The position numbers were made by a program, and so were the translations under genes. Under the pieces are notes generated by a model. The model did not search any database and was not told the DNA's origin. It saw only the letters and a program-made list of their open reading frames with translations. DNA of 5,771 nt, from NCBI GenBank assembly GCA_964413525.1, contig CAYPTI010000025.1, positions 12,450-18,220 on the forward strand. The letters are read 5' to 3'. Shown here in pieces: positions 3,910 through 5,771 of the stretch (position 1 is the first letter of the stretch; every line of letters starts with the position of its first letter). This DNA comes from CAYPTI01 sp964413525 [NCBI: uncultured bacterium]. Its GTDB lineage: Bacteria; T1Sed10-126.

Positions 3910-5771
3910 ATGAAAATTAACGTCGTTGGCGGAGGTCCCGGCGGACTGTACGCCAGCCTGCTGTTGAAGAAGAAAAACCCCGACTGGGACGTTCACGTCC
4001 ACGAACGGGATCCCCTCGGCGCCACCTACGGATGGGGAATCGTGTTTTCCGACAGCACCCTTTCCTCTCTCCGGGAAGCCGACTACGACTCCCATGAAAC
4101 GATCACCGACGAATTCATCCACTGGGATTACATCGACGTCTACTACAAGGAAGTCCTCCACCGCTGCGACGGCCACGGGTTCGCCGGCATCATGCGGCCG
4201 GACCTGCTGTTGCTTCTCGCCGAACGCTGTGAGGAACTGGGGGTCGACCTCAACTTCGAATCCAACATCGAGAACCCCGAACCCCTGGCCGAGGAAGCCG
4301 ATCTCCTCATCGGAGCCGACGGCCTCAAAAGCCTCGTCCGGGACCACTACGCGGACGAGTTCAACCCCACCGTGGAGGAAGGGGATGCGAAATTTGTCTG
4401 GTACGGAACCCGGTACCCGCTGGATGTCTTCACCTTCATCTTCCGGGAGAACCAACACGGACTGTGGCAAATTCACGCCTACCCCGGTCCGGTGAGCACC
4501 TTTCTGGTGGAATGCACCGAGGAAACCTGGAGAAACGCCGGACTCGACGAAGCCACCGAAGAGGAAAGCCTGAACTACGTGGAAGACGTATTCTCGGATC
4601 ACCTCGGTGGCTACGACCTGCTCTCCAACATGTCGCTCTGGCGGAACTTCCCCAAGGTAACCAACCAAAACTGGAGCCACGATAACGTCGTTCTGCTCGG
4701 GGACGCCGCTCACACCGTCAATTACTCCATCGGCTCGGGCACCAAGATGGCCATGGAGGACGCCATCGCCCTGATGGAGGCGTTCGACAAACACGGAACC
4801 GACGTTCCCGGGGCCCTCAGCGACTACGAGATGGCCCGGCGTCCGGTCACCTCGGTCCTCCAGAAGGCGTCCGACCGCAGCCAGTATTACTTCGAAAACG
4901 TGGCCCGGTACCTCCACATGGAACCCTTTCAGTTCACCTTCCACCACTTCACTCGAAGCGGTCGGATCTCGTACGACAACCTGCGGACCCGAGACGGCGA
5001 CTTCGTGGACCGCTACGATCGCTGGTTCGCCCGCGAAAACCATCCGGACAACCCTACCGAAGAGGAACCCGCGGTCGCCTCCCCCCCGATGTTCGTCCCC
5101 TACGACCTGGGGGAGCTCCGTCTCTCCAACCGGATCGTCCTCCGGGGCGTTCCCCGGGATCGGGCGACGAACGGAACCCCGGCCGACGAACAGCGGGAGG
5201 ATCTGATCCGGCGGGGGGCCAGCGACCCGGGCCTGGTTCTGACCCAGCGAACGGCGGTCTCGTCCCGGGGACGAATCACGCCGGGGACCCCCGGGATGTA
5301 CGAGGAAGATCACCGGGACGTCTGGTCGGATGCCGTGAAGGCGATCCATGAGCGCTCGGATGCCGCGGTCGGACTCCACCTTTCCCACGCCGGTCGGCGA
5401 GGCGCGACTCGACCCCGCCGACGGGGGCTCGATCGACCTCTCCCCCCCTCCCGGGACTGGCCGCTTCTCTCCGCCTCCCCCATCCCCTACGGAGAGGATT
5501 CTCAGGTCCCTGAACAACTGTCCGACGACAACATGGAGACCGTGATCGAACAGTTCACCTCGGCCGCCTCCCGGGCCGACGAGGCCGGGTTTGATTACCT
5601 TCAGCTTGACATGGGCCACGGGTACCTGCTTGGAAGCTTCCTCTCCCCGGTGACCAACCGGCGCGAGGACGACTGGGGGGGAACGTTGGAGAATCGAATG
5701 CGGTTCCCCCTCCGCGTGTACGACGCCGTCAAAAATCACTGGCCCGAGGAAAAACCCCTCGGGGCCACGAT
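3910..5771 (+). CDS. Aryl-CoA monooxygenase with C-terminal OYE-like domain (salicylyl-CoA 5-hydroxylase / 2-aminobenzoyl-CoA monooxygenase family), 3' end cut off
   Basis: Flavoprotein of CoA-dependent aromatic degradation; 620 residues are visible, and relatives have about 770-800, so perhaps 150-180 are missing. The frame is open throughout. The N-terminal FAD hydroxylase domain spans about 1-375: GGGPGG at 7-12 with Glu32-Arg33 ending the Rossmann fold, YGWGIVFSD at 40-48, MRP at 95-97, GADG at 135-138, GDAAH at 264-268 and SIGSGTKMAMEDA from 273. This last string is typical of the salicylyl-CoA and aminobenzoyl-CoA enzymes. A linker rich in Glu and Pro (378-393) leads to a TIM-barrel domain related to Old Yellow Enzyme from about 394: GRITPG at 454-459, SHAGR at 492-496, LLSASPIPY at 519-527, GHGYLLGSFLSP at 569-580 and a GGTLENRMRF block at 590-599. 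Several usual FMN or substrate residues in the second domain are changed. Known relatives hydroxylate salicylyl-CoA to gentisyl-CoA, or hydroxylate and reduce 2-aminobenzoyl-CoA; the exact substrate here cannot be told. Confidence 0.9.
   Translation, partial: MKINVVGGGPGGLYASLLLKKKNPDWDVHVHERDPLGATYGWGIVFSDSTLSSLREADYDSHETITDEFIHWDYIDVYYKEVLHRCDGHGFAGIMRPDLLLLLAERCEELGVDLNFESNIENPEPLAEEADLLIGADGLKSLVRDHYADEFNPTVEEGDAKFVWYGTRYPLDVFTFIFRENQHGLWQIHAYPGPVSTFLVECTEETWRNAGLDEATEEESLNYVEDVFSDHLGGYDLLSNMSLWRNFPKVTNQNWSHDNVVLLGDAAHTVNYSIGSGTKMAMEDAIALMEAFDKHGTDVPGALSDYEMARRPVTSVLQKASDRSQYYFENVARYLHMEPFQFTFHHFTRSGRISYDNLRTRDGDFVDRYDRWFARENHPDNPTEEEPAVASPPMFVPYDLGELRLSNRIVLRGVPRDRATNGTPADEQREDLIRRGASDPGLVLTQRTAVSSRGRITPGTPGMYEEDHRDVWSDAVKAIHERSDAAVGLHLSHAGRRGATRPRRRGLDRPLPPSRDWPLLSASPIPYGEDSQVPEQLSDDNMETVIEQFTSAASRADEAGFDYLQLDMGHGYLLGSFLSPVTNRREDDWGGTLENRMRFPLRVYDAVKNHWPEEKPLGAT

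Noticed and set aside
5400-5465. Suspected frameshift in the Arg/Pro-rich stretch of the flavoprotein
   Set aside because: The C- and G-runs and the odd composition raised doubt, but the same frame gives SHAGR before and LLSASPIPY after with nearly the spacing expected of the family, so the frame is intact.
3904-5739. Very long (611-codon) open frame antisense to the flavoprotein
   Set aside because: It mirrors the strong codon bias of the real gene on the plus strand. Its translation is Gly/Val/Asp-rich without domain motifs, while the plus frame shows clear FAD and OYE-family motifs.

Overview
The window looks bacterial and moderately GC-rich. Ribosome sites resembling AGGAGG precede several starts, including one perfect copy, and the genes are packed with short overlaps. 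Nothing in the sequence fixes the genus. The long acidic stretches in the last protein might hint at salt adaptation, but that is weak.

Layout. Positions 1-5 are the first bases of a gene running leftwards out of the window, recognised by an ATG on the minus strand behind a perfect AGGAGG. Positions 6-590 form a long divergent intergenic region with no convincing gene. Its right half holds several inverted repeats (374-396, 419-437, 448-469, 522-532) around a candidate sigma-70-type promoter (480-508), as expected for a regulated operon control region. Positions 591-3865 encode a complete branched-chain-amino-acid-type (HAAT family) ABC transporter core in the order livH, livM, livG, livF, with gaps or overlaps of only a few bases. 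No substrate-binding protein (livJ/livK type) is present in the window. After a 44-base AT-rich spacer, a large flavoprotein gene starts at 3910 and runs off the right edge. It has an N-terminal FAD aromatic-hydroxylase domain fused to an Old-Yellow-Enzyme-like domain, the architecture of salicylyl-CoA 5-hydroxylase and 2-aminobenzoyl-CoA monooxygenase/reductase.

How the genes may work together. Genes of the last type act on CoA thioesters of aromatic acids. Their position directly behind the transporter suggests that this Liv-type system imports an aromatic acid or related compound rather than leucine, isoleucine or valine; this is inference from context. The most unusual point is that the OYE-like half of the flavoprotein keeps its fold-level motifs but has replaced several residues normally used for FMN and substrate contact, whereas the hydroxylase half looks intact. 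No wholly new system is evident. The window reads as the left part of an aromatic-acid uptake and CoA-dependent degradation cluster.
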